In this document: positions 8,371 through 18,037 of the stretch, piece after piece
How positions within the stretch are numbered: the stretch's first letter is position 1
Layout of the letters: every line of letters starts with the position of its first letter
Source: Promethearchaeia archaeon
Lineage (GTDB): Archaea > Asgardarchaeota > Lokiarchaeia > Sigyniarchaeales > SOKP01
NCBI GenBank assembly: GCA_029856145.1
Contig: JAHQWK010000008.1
Location: forward strand, 1-64,000
Reading direction: 5' to 3'
DNA: 64,000 nucleotides
Notes under the pieces: generated by a model
Databases searched by the model: none
What the model was told of the DNA's origin: nothing
The model's input: only the letters and a program-made list of their open reading frames with translations
Translations under genes and position numbers: made by a program

Positions 8371-10707
8371 ATGAGCATATATTATAAGGAAAAGATAAAA
8401 TACATTACAGACGATCTAATGCTGCAAAAATTTGATTTATATGCAACGTTCAATAAATTAAAGGAACTACTACAGGATGAGGATCACCCTTATTACTGGA
8501 ATAAATTGTATAGACTTAGAGTTACTATTCAAATTCAGACTCCTGACTATAATCTTTTGGACCAATTTTATCAGCAAGGAATCTTCAAAAGCCATGAATT
8601 CGAAGCTATCGTGGACATGGTTAAAGCAAAGGTCAAGAGTAATATCACTATTCTCACTAACACATTAGATTATACTCTCAATCAATACAGCTCCTTAAAA
8701 AATTCACTTTCTATTAAACGCTTTGAGGCTTTTGAGAAAATGAAAGGGAAGCGATCTGTTCGAATTGATAATGTAGAGTTAATCTTTAACCTAAACAAAT
8801 TAGACTTAAAAGATGTAGTTGCATTACTAAAATGGTGGAATGTCGATGATTTTTCATTTTCAAAACAGATTCTTCTGAACATAGAAGGAGAAATCAGAGG
8901 CACTTCTAAATTTGGAAAAATCACCACTTTTGAAGTGAATAAAAGACCTGTACAAGAGATTGGGAATTTTCTTTCTCATAAAGACCTTGAAAGAACTAAT
9001 GAATTCTTAGGACATGAAAGATACTTTGAGGTGTTAAAAACGTTCATGTTTCCTGAAGGATTCGAAAATCAAGCAGAGATCACCCTTGATATTGTTAAAG
9101 ACGAAATATATCCTCAGAAGCGAAGAGCCGTATCGACTAATGGCTCATCAATGAAATTCCATCAATTAATAACTAAGCTAACTCCTCATAAAGAGTATCA
9201 AAAAATCATAAAAGAAAATAGAATTGTAGGAATATACTGTTCAGTAAAGAGTGTAAATGACGATCTTCTATACTTTTTAATTGATATTGACGTTCCCCCA
9301 TTATTTTATAACTTATTCCCCCACCAGACAGTATGGACGCTCACATTAAATATTGCGAAATCCATTATGAGAACCGCTTCTCGATTTGGACTACCTCCAT
9401 TTAAAGTCTCATTTTCAGGCGCGAAAGGTCTCCACTTACTTGCGAAATTAGAAAATCCAAAAGTTGTCCAGGATGTGGAGCAGTATGTAAATTTTTCAGA
9501 ACTTTATCGGTTCTCCCTTCTCCCCGGCATGAAAACGCTGAAGAAAGAGAAAACTAGCAGCTTAAATGACAAGTTTAAGTTTGCTAAATCTCTTCTTCAG
9601 TCATTATTGCTATATACAGTATATAGGGAAGGGATCATCATACCTACTGAAATTATCAGAAAATTACGAATAGTATATCCTTATCAGTTATTTCGGTTAT
9701 CTGTGGATGCGAAAAATCGTTTAGCAATACTTCTTGATTGCTCTTCCATGAGTAGGGGAGTATTTCGCCTATGCAGCCCACACCCTTCTTCAAAATTGGT
9801 ATCCATTCCGATTTCAGATATGAGAACAAATAAAGTCTGTGAAGAATATCTGGACTATGAGAAAGTACGTGAAGATGCGAAGCTCGAAAATGTTATTGAT
9901 AAGTTTAACAAGGATGGTATTGAACTATTTTTACAAAAACCAGCCACTATTACCAGAGATCATATTAAAAATCTTTTACGCCCTGATAAACTGCTTCCTG
10001 CTTTTGCCACATTACTCAGATTCGGAACCATTTATTCTATAATGCGTTCGCCAAAAAGTTTTAGCTTCTGGTATCGATTTTTTGAACTAAGGAGTTTTTA
10101 TGCTTATATCCATGACCTAGTAGAATCGTATGATGGTAAGGTGCTAAAAGATTTTATTAATTTTATTAGGAATATGGCCTCCAGATTGAGGGTAGAAAAT
10201 AAGGATCAGCTGCTTAACTTAGTAAAATTACATTTAGAACATAAGAAGATAAGCTTTCCTCTCTTTAAACACTGGTTAAATACCTATTATTATATTGAAT
10301 TTTTCTTTAATCTAAAATCCGAAGTATTTTTGAGAGAGAATGAAGAGAGTCTAATTGAACTATTTCAAAATGAAGTTCAATTCCATAACTTTCTCTCTCA
10401 AGCTCAAGAAATATTTAATATTGCGGTGTATACCATTTCAAGTCAAGTGATTTTAGGGGATAATGAAGATCTTACAAAAGAACAAATTGATTGTGTGAAT
10501 GAATTTTACAATGACTCCACTTCGTTAATTCATCTTGTACGATATTATTTAAGCGAGCTTACTCACGATCCAGCTTCTGAAGGAAATGAAGGACGATTGA
10601 TTAGGACTATTCATTTCATTAGCAAACTCTATTTTTCTTCCATAAAATTTATCCGTGAATTCTACAGTTTAGGTGAGCAATCCAAGGTAGTTGAAATATG
10701 GAGATAA
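8371..10707 (+). CDS. Divergent archaeo-eukaryotic primase (PriS/AEP-superfamily)-like protein, 778 aa
   Basis: YFLIDIDVP (DxD motif I), PPFKVSFSGAKGLHLLAKL (SGxxGxH motif II) and LLDCSSMSRGVFRLCSPHPSSKLVSIPIS (motif III-like D...R...S.H) occur in AEP order. Confidence 0.65.
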   Translation: MSIYYKEKIKYITDDLMLQKFDLYATFNKLKELLQDEDHPYYWNKLYRLRVTIQIQTPDYNLLDQFYQQGIFKSHEFEAIVDMVKAKVKSNITILTNTLDYTLNQYSSLKNSLSIKRFEAFEKMKGKRSVRIDNVELIFNLNKLDLKDVVALLKWWNVDDFSFSKQILLNIEGEIRGTSKFGKITTFEVNKRPVQEIGNFLSHKDLERTNEFLGHERYFEVLKTFMFPEGFENQAEITLDIVKDEIYPQKRRAVSTNGSSMKFHQLITKLTPHKEYQKIIKENRIVGIYCSVKSVNDDLLYFLIDIDVPPLFYNLFPHQTVWTLTLNIAKSIMRTASRFGLPPFKVSFSGAKGLHLLAKLENPKVVQDVEQYVNFSELYRFSLLPGMKTLKKEKTSSLNDKFKFAKSLLQSLLLYTVYREGIIIPTEIIRKLRIVYPYQLFRLSVDAKNRLAILLDCSSMSRGVFRLCSPHPSSKLVSIPISDMRTNKVCEEYLDYEKVREDAKLENVIDKFNKDGIELFLQKPATITRDHIKNLLRPDKLLPAFATLLRFGTIYSIMRSPKSFSFWYRFFELRSFYAYIHDLVESYDGKVLKDFINFIRNMASRLRVENKDQLLNLVKLHLEHKKISFPLFKHWLNTYYYIEFFFNLKSEVFLRENEESLIELFQNEVQFHNFLSQAQEIFNIAVYTISSQVILGDNEDLTKEQIDCVNEFYNDSTSLIHLVRYYLSELTHDPASEGNEGRLIRTIHFISKLYFSSIKFIREFYSLGEQSKVVEIWR

Positions 10708-11354
10708 ATGAGATGCAAAAATGGAATATCGCTAATAGGATTAATAGTAATTATGATTTTGCTTCAATAATAAAGGAATTGGAGCTCGTAAAAAGACCCG
10801 ACTTTATTAAACTTGTAAAAAAAAAAGGTGCAATTAATAAAAGTCCTGATATGTATAAAATCGCTATTTTAGATTTCGAGGGATCACCTGTATTTTGCTG
10901 CGGAATTTTAATTCATGATACCATCCTAACATATTATATTGAAGACTCTTCTCACAAAACAGATCTCTATAATTTAATTTTCACATTACTAGGGATTGCA
11001 AGAGATCTCTCGTTTTTTGCCTTTAGCGAACATGAACGAGTTGAACTTTTAAATATGTATCAATACCTGCAAGTTCAAGGTGAAGACATCTCTAAGTTCA
11101 GTTTCATTACGACATTTCCTATTATCAACATTCAAAAATCAGAGTCCAAATACGAGTCCTTAACAGAAGCGTTCTATTCGATACATCCACATTCAGCAAA
11201 AATGACAGGTGATGCGCTATTTCGAAATAATAAACTCATTGATAAGCTATTTGCTGCTCAAAAGTTTAACGAGATTATATTACATAATCAGAACTGTTTG
11301 GTAAATGAATATCTGATATTTTTAGTTCGATGGTATAAAAATTATAGAATTTAA
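10698..11354 (+). CDS. Hypothetical protein, 218 aa, translationally overlapping the primase-like gene
   Basis: ORF overlaps 8371..10707 by 10 nt, same strand. Confidence 0.6.
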   Translation: MEINEMQKWNIANRINSNYDFASIIKELELVKRPDFIKLVKKKGAINKSPDMYKIAILDFEGSPVFCCGILIHDTILTYYIEDSSHKTDLYNLIFTLLGIARDLSFFAFSEHERVELLNMYQYLQVQGEDISKFSFITTFPIINIQKSESKYESLTEAFYSIHPHSAKMTGDALFRNNKLIDKLFAAQKFNEIILHNQNCLVNEYLIFLVRWYKNYRI

Positions 11355-11407
11355 GGTGACACGAAAAATAAAGATTTGATAAAAATGAAAGATTATGGTG
11401 AATCCAA

Positions 11408-11635
11408 CTGACTGAAAAAAAACAAACAAAATATAAGAATGTGCAGGTGCCAGAATTGTTAATCGATACTATCCTTATTTTTATCCCTGATTTAGGATAT
11501 AGAACACATCATGAATTTATCATGGAAGCTATCAGACGACACGTTGGAGATGCGATTGACACGATTTCAAAACTTGATAAGCTGAAGGCCTCTAAAAGCC
11601 TAAAGAAGAAATTAAAAGAGATCGCTCTTGATTAG
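11408..11635 (+). CDS. CopG/ribbon-helix-helix family DNA-binding protein
   Basis: KYKNVQVPELLIDTILIFIPDLGYRTHHEFIMEAIRRHVGDAI matches the RHH pattern (beta strand, dlGYrs..EFi.eAiR). The frame is open back to a CTG at 11408 (LTEKKQTKYKNVQVP); the ORF track starts at GTG 11441. Confidence 0.75.
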   Translation: MTEKKQTKYKNVQVPELLIDTILIFIPDLGYRTHHEFIMEAIRRHVGDAIDTISKLDKLKASKSLKKKLKEIALD

Positions 11636-11991
11636 AGATACCTATGTTGGTTGGATAACTTTTAAAAAATGATATTTCCTTATTTTTTACTATTTTTTAA
11701 TTGTATTTAATATTCAAAATCGAATATTTTCTTCTAAAAGGTTTAGGATTTTAACATTTTCAGTCTTTTTAAGCTCTTTATCCATTTCGGATTTTGCTAC
11801 TTATATAGCAAAATAAGAAGAACTATCGAATCATTTTGAAAATTAAAAGAGATAGCCTTCAATTAAATAATCAGAGACAGCGTTTTTTCAGTATTAAGTT
11901 CCATAATGGTTGGATAATTTATCAAAGTTTATATTTCTTGATTTTCTTATTATTTCTTGCATGTAGTAAAATATGACAATAATTTTAAAGA

Positions 11992-12375
11992 GTGAGATCT
12001 TCAATATCTGCTCTAAAAAATAATAGAATAAATAATTTACATCGACAAAAAATAATGGTACATAGAAAAACAGATTCAATGCACATTGCAAAAAGTGAAA
12101 TATCGAAAATAATCATTGGTCTAAATCTATTCGCTTTCGAGGACTTTAAGAAGATCATTTTAGAAAAATATGCAATGATTAGCGAAAAACTTCGAAGAAC
12201 CACGAAATATCGAGATCCACGACTTCTCATTCCTCTTATTATCTATACATATTTGCGACTTAATGACCACAAAATCAGTAAATCACAATTACTATCAGTC
12301 TCTCATATTTCAAGTGCCGACTTTAATGATTTCATAATGCAATTAAAAAATTATCTTAGCAGAATGATTAAATAA
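11992..12375 (+). CDS. Small protein with TFIIB/TFB-like cyclin-fold helices (candidate)
   Basis: LNLFAFEDFKKIILEKYAMISEKLRRTTKYRDPRLLIPLIIYTYLRLNDHKISKSQLLSVSHISSADFNDFIMQLKNYL resembles a TFB core cyclin repeat with terminal HTH. Start may be GTG 11992 or an internal ATG. Confidence 0.45.
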   Translation: MRSSISALKNNRINNLHRQKIMVHRKTDSMHIAKSEISKIIIGLNLFAFEDFKKIILEKYAMISEKLRRTTKYRDPRLLIPLIIYTYLRLNDHKISKSQLLSVSHISSADFNDFIMQLKNYLSRMIK

Positions 12376-12482
12376 CAGGGATTAGTATGAATATGAAAAT
12401 TCAATTTTGTAGCGATCAAAACGTACAAGACTTCAGAACAGTATCTTTTTTAAACATCAAATTTTTCCACATGTGTATAGGA

Positions 12483-12496
12483 GTACAAATTTGTAC
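12483..12496. promoter_or_regulatory. Perfect 14-bp palindrome GTACAAATTTGTAC upstream of the parB-like gene
   Basis: Sequence is self-reverse-complementary; about 145 nt upstream of the ATG at 12640. Confidence 0.35.
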
Positions 12497-12639
12497 AATT
12501 CTTCTAGGGTTAGGGGTTAAAACCTTACTTTTTAAAGAGAGGTATTTAGCAAAATGACAAAACCAACAAATATGCCAGTTGATTCAATCATAACCTTACT
12601 TCGAGAGTGCATTTTTTATTACCTAAGGGGAGGTTTATA

Positions 12640-13974
12640 ATGATAAAAGAAAACAATAAGCATCCTCCATCACCTAAAAGAGAATTAACTGTTCAAGAGT
12701 TTCCGCTTGCACACGTTAAGGTAAATCCGCAAGCGAGGGTTAGACAGGAGTTTGGTGATTATAAGAATGACCTAAAATATATAGCTCTAAGAGAATCGAT
12801 GGCTAAATTCGGTTTAAGAAACCCCATTTCTTTAAACAGTAATTGTGTATTAGTTGAAGGTTTTCGGCGTTTTTCTGCCGCTACAGATCTTGGTTGGGAG
12901 ACGATTCCTACTATTATAGATCATCTTACTGAGATGGAAGCCTTAGAATTGGAATTGGAAGAAAATTTTTTAAGAAAAGATTTTACCGATTATCAAGTCT
13001 ACATAGGAGTTGCAAGACTTAAACGATTACATGAGAAAGAATACCCGAAGACAAAGAGAGGAAAATATGACCGGTCTTCAAAGTATAAGCAAGATCACAA
13101 AACCATATTTCCATCGGGTGGAAATATGATCAATAATTCTCCTTCTTTTAGTGATACGTATTGTTCCATCTTGGGACTGAAAAAAAGCGCCTTATACAAT
13201 AAAACTCAAATAGGGGAAGCCATACTTAATAATAAGTTTAATTCTAAAACAATCAAAGCAATAAAAGATGAAAGAATAACACAGAAGCAGTTATTACAGA
13301 AATTAAGGCAGATTGAGAATAAAAAGATAATAAGGGATAAATTAAAAGACGTTCTTGAAGTTCCTACTACTACTTCAGAGAAGATTCCTGAGAAGAATCT
13401 GCTAATTAATGATGAATCTCACGATGTTAGAAACCCCTCAACAACAGATGCACAAGAATTTATAAAAGCCGAAAAAATTATAAAAGCAGGAATAAATGAT
13501 CCTGAAGCCCAACAACTAGTAGAAAAAGTAAAAAAGAATGAGATCTCCTTAGATACTACCGAGAAAAAGGTAGATAAAATTGAATCCTTAAGCAAATCTA
13601 TTCGAGAGCATAACATCAATAAATATAAGGAAGCAGGGAATAAATTCAAGAAATCACAAAATAAAATAACTTCAATGAATAACAAAAAAAAGACGGATTA
13701 TGGCTTAGAAGAGAAATACGAAAATGATAATTGTGGATCATGTTCTCTAGCACATCTTTTCGTTATGGAGTGTTATAAATGTGATACCATTGCCAAGTGC
13801 ATACAATGCAAGACTCCAATATATGCAGTTATTTGTGAGCATGATATTATAAAAGGTGTTCCGAAATTCAGGAATCCTAAGTTGAAAAAGTGTAAGTATT
13901 CTCCTGAATATATCCCACCTAATAATACTAAAGTTCGTATAAAAAATAATCTTATTCAGGAAGAATATCTTTAA
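12640..13974 (+). CDS. ParB/Spo0J-like protein with C-terminal Cys-rich zinc-finger-like domain
   Basis: ARVRQEFGDYKNDLKYIALRESMAKFGLRNPISLNSNCVLVEGFRRFSAATDLGWETIPTII...ELELEENFLRKDFTDYQ is a ParB N-terminal nuclease-like domain. C-terminal CGSC-x8-C-x2-C-x5-C-x2-C. ATG at 12640 preceded by AAGGGGAGGT SD; the ORF-track GTG start at 12607 is less likely. Confidence 0.85.
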   Translation: MIKENNKHPPSPKRELTVQEFPLAHVKVNPQARVRQEFGDYKNDLKYIALRESMAKFGLRNPISLNSNCVLVEGFRRFSAATDLGWETIPTIIDHLTEMEALELELEENFLRKDFTDYQVYIGVARLKRLHEKEYPKTKRGKYDRSSKYKQDHKTIFPSGGNMINNSPSFSDTYCSILGLKKSALYNKTQIGEAILNNKFNSKTIKAIKDERITQKQLLQKLRQIENKKIIRDKLKDVLEVPTTTSEKIPEKNLLINDESHDVRNPSTTDAQEFIKAEKIIKAGINDPEAQQLVEKVKKNEISLDTTEKKVDKIESLSKSIREHNINKYKEAGNKFKKSQNKITSMNNKKKTDYGLEEKYENDNCGSCSLAHLFVMECYKCDTIAKCIQCKTPIYAVICEHDIIKGVPKFRNPKLKKCKYSPEYIPPNNTKVRIKNNLIQEEYL

Positions 13975-14131
13975 TATCAATTTCTCTTGATACTATTAAT
14001 TTATAAGATTTAGGCCTTTTTGAACTTACTATTTTAAGAATTCGTTTATCTACAAGGAAGTTTAAGGATCTCCAAAAAAATTGATTTTGGATTGATTTGA
14101 AGAGCTAATCTTATGGGATAAGGTTAAAATC

Positions 14132-14335
14132 ATGAATGGAAAGACTATAAAATATCGAAAATATAAAGGGCAAGGTTCTGGAACGTTAAATATTCCAATT
14201 TCTATCGCAGATGCGTTAAATTGGAAAGATCACGATAAAATAAGTCTTGTCATTGAGGTCATAGATGGTCAAAAGGGTATTTTCTTATTCAAGGAGGAAA
14301 AATTATTCCCAAAATTCGTTCGGAATTTTTACTGA
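14132..14335 (+). CDS. AbrB/SpoVT-like small DNA-binding protein
   Basis: YRKYKGQGSGTLNIPISIADALNWKDHDKISLVIEVIDGQKGIFLFKEE matches the SpoVT-AbrB pattern. Confidence 0.65.
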   Translation: MNGKTIKYRKYKGQGSGTLNIPISIADALNWKDHDKISLVIEVIDGQKGIFLFKEEKLFPKFVRNFY

Positions 14336-14595
14336 ATATATTAAAATCCTTAACCGAACGATTAAAGTACTTTTTAGAACTTTATGAGTAATGATTTCTA
14401 AAAAATAAAGTAAAGACATTAATTGATCTAACCAATTTAAACAAGCTCTATAAAATGCAATTCTCATACCTAATGAATCATATTTAAAGGAAAAATCCAC
14501 GCAGGAAAATAGACTATAATGTTTATATCTCACTTGATCTTATATGAACTATAGACAAATAATTCATATAAAAACTAATAATAGACAAAAAATGG

Positions 14596-16077
14596 GTGAT
14601 TATTATCAATAATTTAAAAGAAAAAGCTGCACTTTCAATTTTGTTCTTCCTTCTCTTTACCATGTTTGTAGGATGTTGGTATACTTCTCCTTATGAATCC
14701 AGCATTGAAAAGGATGGAGATTTCCCTATAGAGAAAGAGATTAGATATGCCGGATATTATAATCTAACAGGGACTCCGATACTTATAGATGGGAATGGGG
14801 ATTGGGCTGCTGCCACTGCGAATGATTGGTGTTATTTTAAAAATGGGTTCTACATCATAGAAAATGTTACTATTGATGGATTAGATGCTGACAGTTGCAT
14901 TACTATTATGAACTCGGATGTGCCCTTTATTATTAGAAATTGTACCCTCTATAATAGTAATTATTTTTATGCTGGAATTAATTTACAATATGTGGAAAAT
15001 GGAGTAGTAACAAATAATAACTGCTCATATAACAACGGAAATGGTATTCGTGCAGATTCAAGTCAAAGTACCATAATTTCAAATAATTTAGTCAGCCATA
15101 ACGCTGAGTTTGGCATATTTACAGTAGAGGACACACTAGATGAAATTTATGGAAATACAGCCTTCGGTAATGGACAACCTGGAATTGAACTCCAAAGAAG
15201 CAATCATACCAATGTCTTTAATAATGAAATATATAATCAGCCTAATAGGAATGGAATATCTCTCAATAGAGGAGGAGTGACTTATAATAAGGTTTTTAAC
15301 AACACAATCTATAATGTATGGTTCGGAATCTCTATTGCTAATGAATATAATGAAATAACTTTAAACGATATAAGAGATTGTGATGTTGGAATTTCAACAT
15401 CGAATGTGATAACAGGTGCAGGTTATAATAATATCACAAGAAATACTATAGTAGGTAACAATCGTGGAATTTATGAGTCTTATGGATCTAATCTCTTTTA
15501 TCTAAATTATCTTGATAATACAGAAAATGTATATGAGGCTACAACGGAACTTAACTATTGGGATAATGGATCAATAGGAAATTATTATTCAGATTATAGC
15601 GGAAAAGATACTAATGATGATGGAATTGGAGACTCGGTGTATGATATTCCCGGAGGACCCGGAAATCAAGGTCAAGATAATTATCCGATTTGGTGGGATG
15701 CTCCTATGATCTCGATAATTTTACCTAATGTAACAAAGACATTTGAAAATGCTCCCTCTTATGAAATATCGGTTGATGAAGGAATTGCAGATATAATGTG
15801 GTATACTATAGATCATGGAATTACAAATATTACATTCACAAGTTTAATAGGGTTTATTAATGAAACTGCATGGGATAGTGCATCTGAGGGACCAATAACC
15901 ATCATTTTTTATACAAATGATTCAAGAGGATATATAGGAAAAGCAGAAGTACAAATCATAAAAGAAATTGATCAAGGCTCCCTTGGACCAGCAATACCAG
16001 GATATCATATGTATTTGCTGTTAGGTACTATTTCAATTATATCATTAGTGTATATAAAGAAGCGAAAAAGGAAGTAA
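14596..16077 (+). CDS. Secreted/surface right-handed parallel beta-helix (NosD/PbH1-repeat) protein with C-terminal TM anchor
   Basis: N-terminal signal-like ALSILFFLLFTMFVGC; repeats such as NGVVTNNNCSYNNGNGI.., STIISNNLVSHNAEFGIF.., NVFNNEIYNQPNRNGISL..; C-terminal AIPGYHMYLLLGTISIISLVYIKKRKRK. Confidence 0.85.
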   Translation: MIIINNLKEKAALSILFFLLFTMFVGCWYTSPYESSIEKDGDFPIEKEIRYAGYYNLTGTPILIDGNGDWAAATANDWCYFKNGFYIIENVTIDGLDADSCITIMNSDVPFIIRNCTLYNSNYFYAGINLQYVENGVVTNNNCSYNNGNGIRADSSQSTIISNNLVSHNAEFGIFTVEDTLDEIYGNTAFGNGQPGIELQRSNHTNVFNNEIYNQPNRNGISLNRGGVTYNKVFNNTIYNVWFGISIANEYNEITLNDIRDCDVGISTSNVITGAGYNNITRNTIVGNNRGIYESYGSNLFYLNYLDNTENVYEATTELNYWDNGSIGNYYSDYSGKDTNDDGIGDSVYDIPGGPGNQGQDNYPIWWDAPMISIILPNVTKTFENAPSYEISVDEGIADIMWYTIDHGITNITFTSLIGFINETAWDSASEGPITIIFYTNDSRGYIGKAEVQIIKEIDQGSLGPAIPGYHMYLLLGTISIISLVYIKKRKRK

Positions 16078-16194
16078 AAAAATATTTTTTTCTTCTATTT
16101 ATATTTTTTTTTATTTATATTTCAAACCCTAGTTTTTTGTAATTTTATTCAAATTATTTATTAATTAAGCTTTATCAAAAAAAAAGAAAAAAAA

Positions 16195-17886
16195 TTATTT
16201 AGTCTCGATTTTAGATTTTTTCTGCTTTTTCACCATAATTACTGATATTACAAACACTACTCCTACGAAGAGAAATATATTATATCCCGGAATTCCAGTT
16301 GGTGGTGCTATTTGTGGGGCATAAAAGATTGACAGAGAAGGATCATGAATAAAGCGTTCTCCCCCCCATATTGGATAATTCTGAGTCTCCATACGGAATA
16401 GATCATCCGCCACGGTAAATGTGGTGTCTAGTGCCACGAAATCATCTAATGTATATAAAAGATTTTGCAATGGTGCATCTGAGAACGATGTTTTAGTACT
16501 ATATCCGATCACGTTTGGATGAATGCTCCCGCCTTTGGATTCAAACTCGGTATCAGCTCCAAAATAATCATAGACCGTATAGTTTACCTTCTCTGGGTTT
16601 TCCATATTAATTTCTGCCACAATTGTATCATTTGACTCAAAAGTAAAAGTTTTAGTAGGAACACTTAATTGTTTCTGATCAACTTCAGCAAGATCAAAGG
16701 AACCTAAGAAATAATTATATTGAGGCATGACAAGTCCGCAGTCTTTCACTTTTTGATATAGTGTGTCATCAGTGATCTTACCAATCTCCCAAGTCATATC
16801 AAGATCTGCCTGATTCTCTCCCAATGAGTAATCGAAGTCATAGGAAAAGCTGATTGGAGTCGTTTCTTGATATGTCGCGTTCAAGGGGGTATAATACCCC
16901 AACTTCATGCTGTCGACGTTTATTGGGAAGTTTGGATAGTCAATACCCCAAGATATCTCTGTATCAGTAGTAGCTGTAGGCGGAGTAAATTCAATTGTAG
17001 ATGCAATATCATCAATTGTCATATCGTAAGGATTTGACACATTCCAAGTAAAAATGACTCCTGATGGTTTCCAATCATAAAGCATGTAATAACTTTGCGC
17101 AATTGGTTTCATTAAACCTAGAAATTCAGTACTCCCCAATAAAGAAGGAACACCCTCGTGGGAATTACCAGCGCTATAGATCAAGTTCTTATCTTTATCT
17201 TTGTACATGATGAAATCACTGAAAAGATTTGCCCACGCTATTTTGTCATTATTTTCCGTAGTATACATTTGGACCGTGAGAATAAGAGGCATTGAGAATT
17301 CTTCATTTCTAATTACATGCTCAACATAGGGATCATCCACGTCCTCCTCATAATGAGTTATGTTAATCTCATCAAAAACCGTATCTGTATCTGCCCACGT
17401 GTCGGTTATTTCCCACCCTGGTAAACTAATATTATAATAGGTACTTTCGATATATCGCTTACTTTCTTCATAATATGTATAATTTCCAGAAATAGATGTA
17501 AAGTAATGTTCTTGGTTGTATATCCCTTTTTTCACAGCAAACCAGTAAAGCTTTACTCCAGTGCCGTAATCAACATTTACGCGATAGACATCTAAGTTAA
17601 GGTCTACAGTTAGATTACCCGAGATTATATGCTTAAAATAAGTAGAAAAATTAGCTTCAAGATAGACTGTACGCAACTCCTTTATAACATAGTCCTCAGT
17701 CTCGCTGTAATTATAATCGGCTTGGGTATACACATCAGTGAAAGTCCCGGAATTTTCTACTTCATACGTTTCGTTATCAAATACTTTTTGAGTTGAGTAA
17801 GAGAACGTCATCTCTTGCCATGAAAATCTTGGTCTGACTGGAGGTGCTGCGTGAACTCCGATAATAGTAAATAGACCTGCTATCAT
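16195..17886 (-). CDS. Secreted/surface protein with C-terminal IPGY-type TM anchor
   Basis: N-terminal hydrophobic leader; many Tyr/Thr/Asp beta-rich segments; C-terminus PTGIPGYNIFLFVGVVFVISVIMVKKQKKSKIETK. Confidence 0.8.
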   Translation of the reverse strand: MIAGLFTIIGVHAAPPVRPRFSWQEMTFSYSTQKVFDNETYEVENSGTFTDVYTQADYNYSETEDYVIKELRTVYLEANFSTYFKHIISGNLTVDLNLDVYRVNVDYGTGVKLYWFAVKKGIYNQEHYFTSISGNYTYYEESKRYIESTYYNISLPGWEITDTWADTDTVFDEINITHYEEDVDDPYVEHVIRNEEFSMPLILTVQMYTTENNDKIAWANLFSDFIMYKDKDKNLIYSAGNSHEGVPSLLGSTEFLGLMKPIAQSYYMLYDWKPSGVIFTWNVSNPYDMTIDDIASTIEFTPPTATTDTEISWGIDYPNFPINVDSMKLGYYTPLNATYQETTPISFSYDFDYSLGENQADLDMTWEIGKITDDTLYQKVKDCGLVMPQYNYFLGSFDLAEVDQKQLSVPTKTFTFESNDTIVAEINMENPEKVNYTVYDYFGADTEFESKGGSIHPNVIGYSTKTSFSDAPLQNLLYTLDDFVALDTTFTVADDLFRMETQNYPIWGGERFIHDPSLSIFYAPQIAPPTGIPGYNIFLFVGVVFVISVIMVKKQKKSKIETK

Positions 17887-17996
17887 ACACCACAGGACGA
17901 TAATTATGGTGATAGTCTTTCTAAATTTTATTATTTTATATCACCTGAATTTTAATCTTTTTTTATAGATTTACTTATGAAAACAGTATTACGATA

Positions 17997-18012
17997 ACGT
18001 ATATAAATATTA
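17997..18012 (-). promoter_or_regulatory. Archaeal TATA-like element for the surface-protein gene (16195..17886)
   Basis: Reverse complement reads AATATTTATATACG, upstream of the minus-strand start. Confidence 0.4.
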
Positions 18013-18037
18013 CCAACTTTTCGATACTAAACCTTTG

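Noticed and set aside
11641-11960. Two similar T-rich stretches each containing a GGTTGGATAA core (11650 and 11908)
   Set aside because: Similarity beyond the 10-12 nt core is explained by A/T-rich composition; not enough for a repeat family.
11894-12230. Two minus-strand ORFs (65 and 81 aa)
   Set aside because: Antisense to the TFB-like candidate; Phe/Leu-rich shadow frames.
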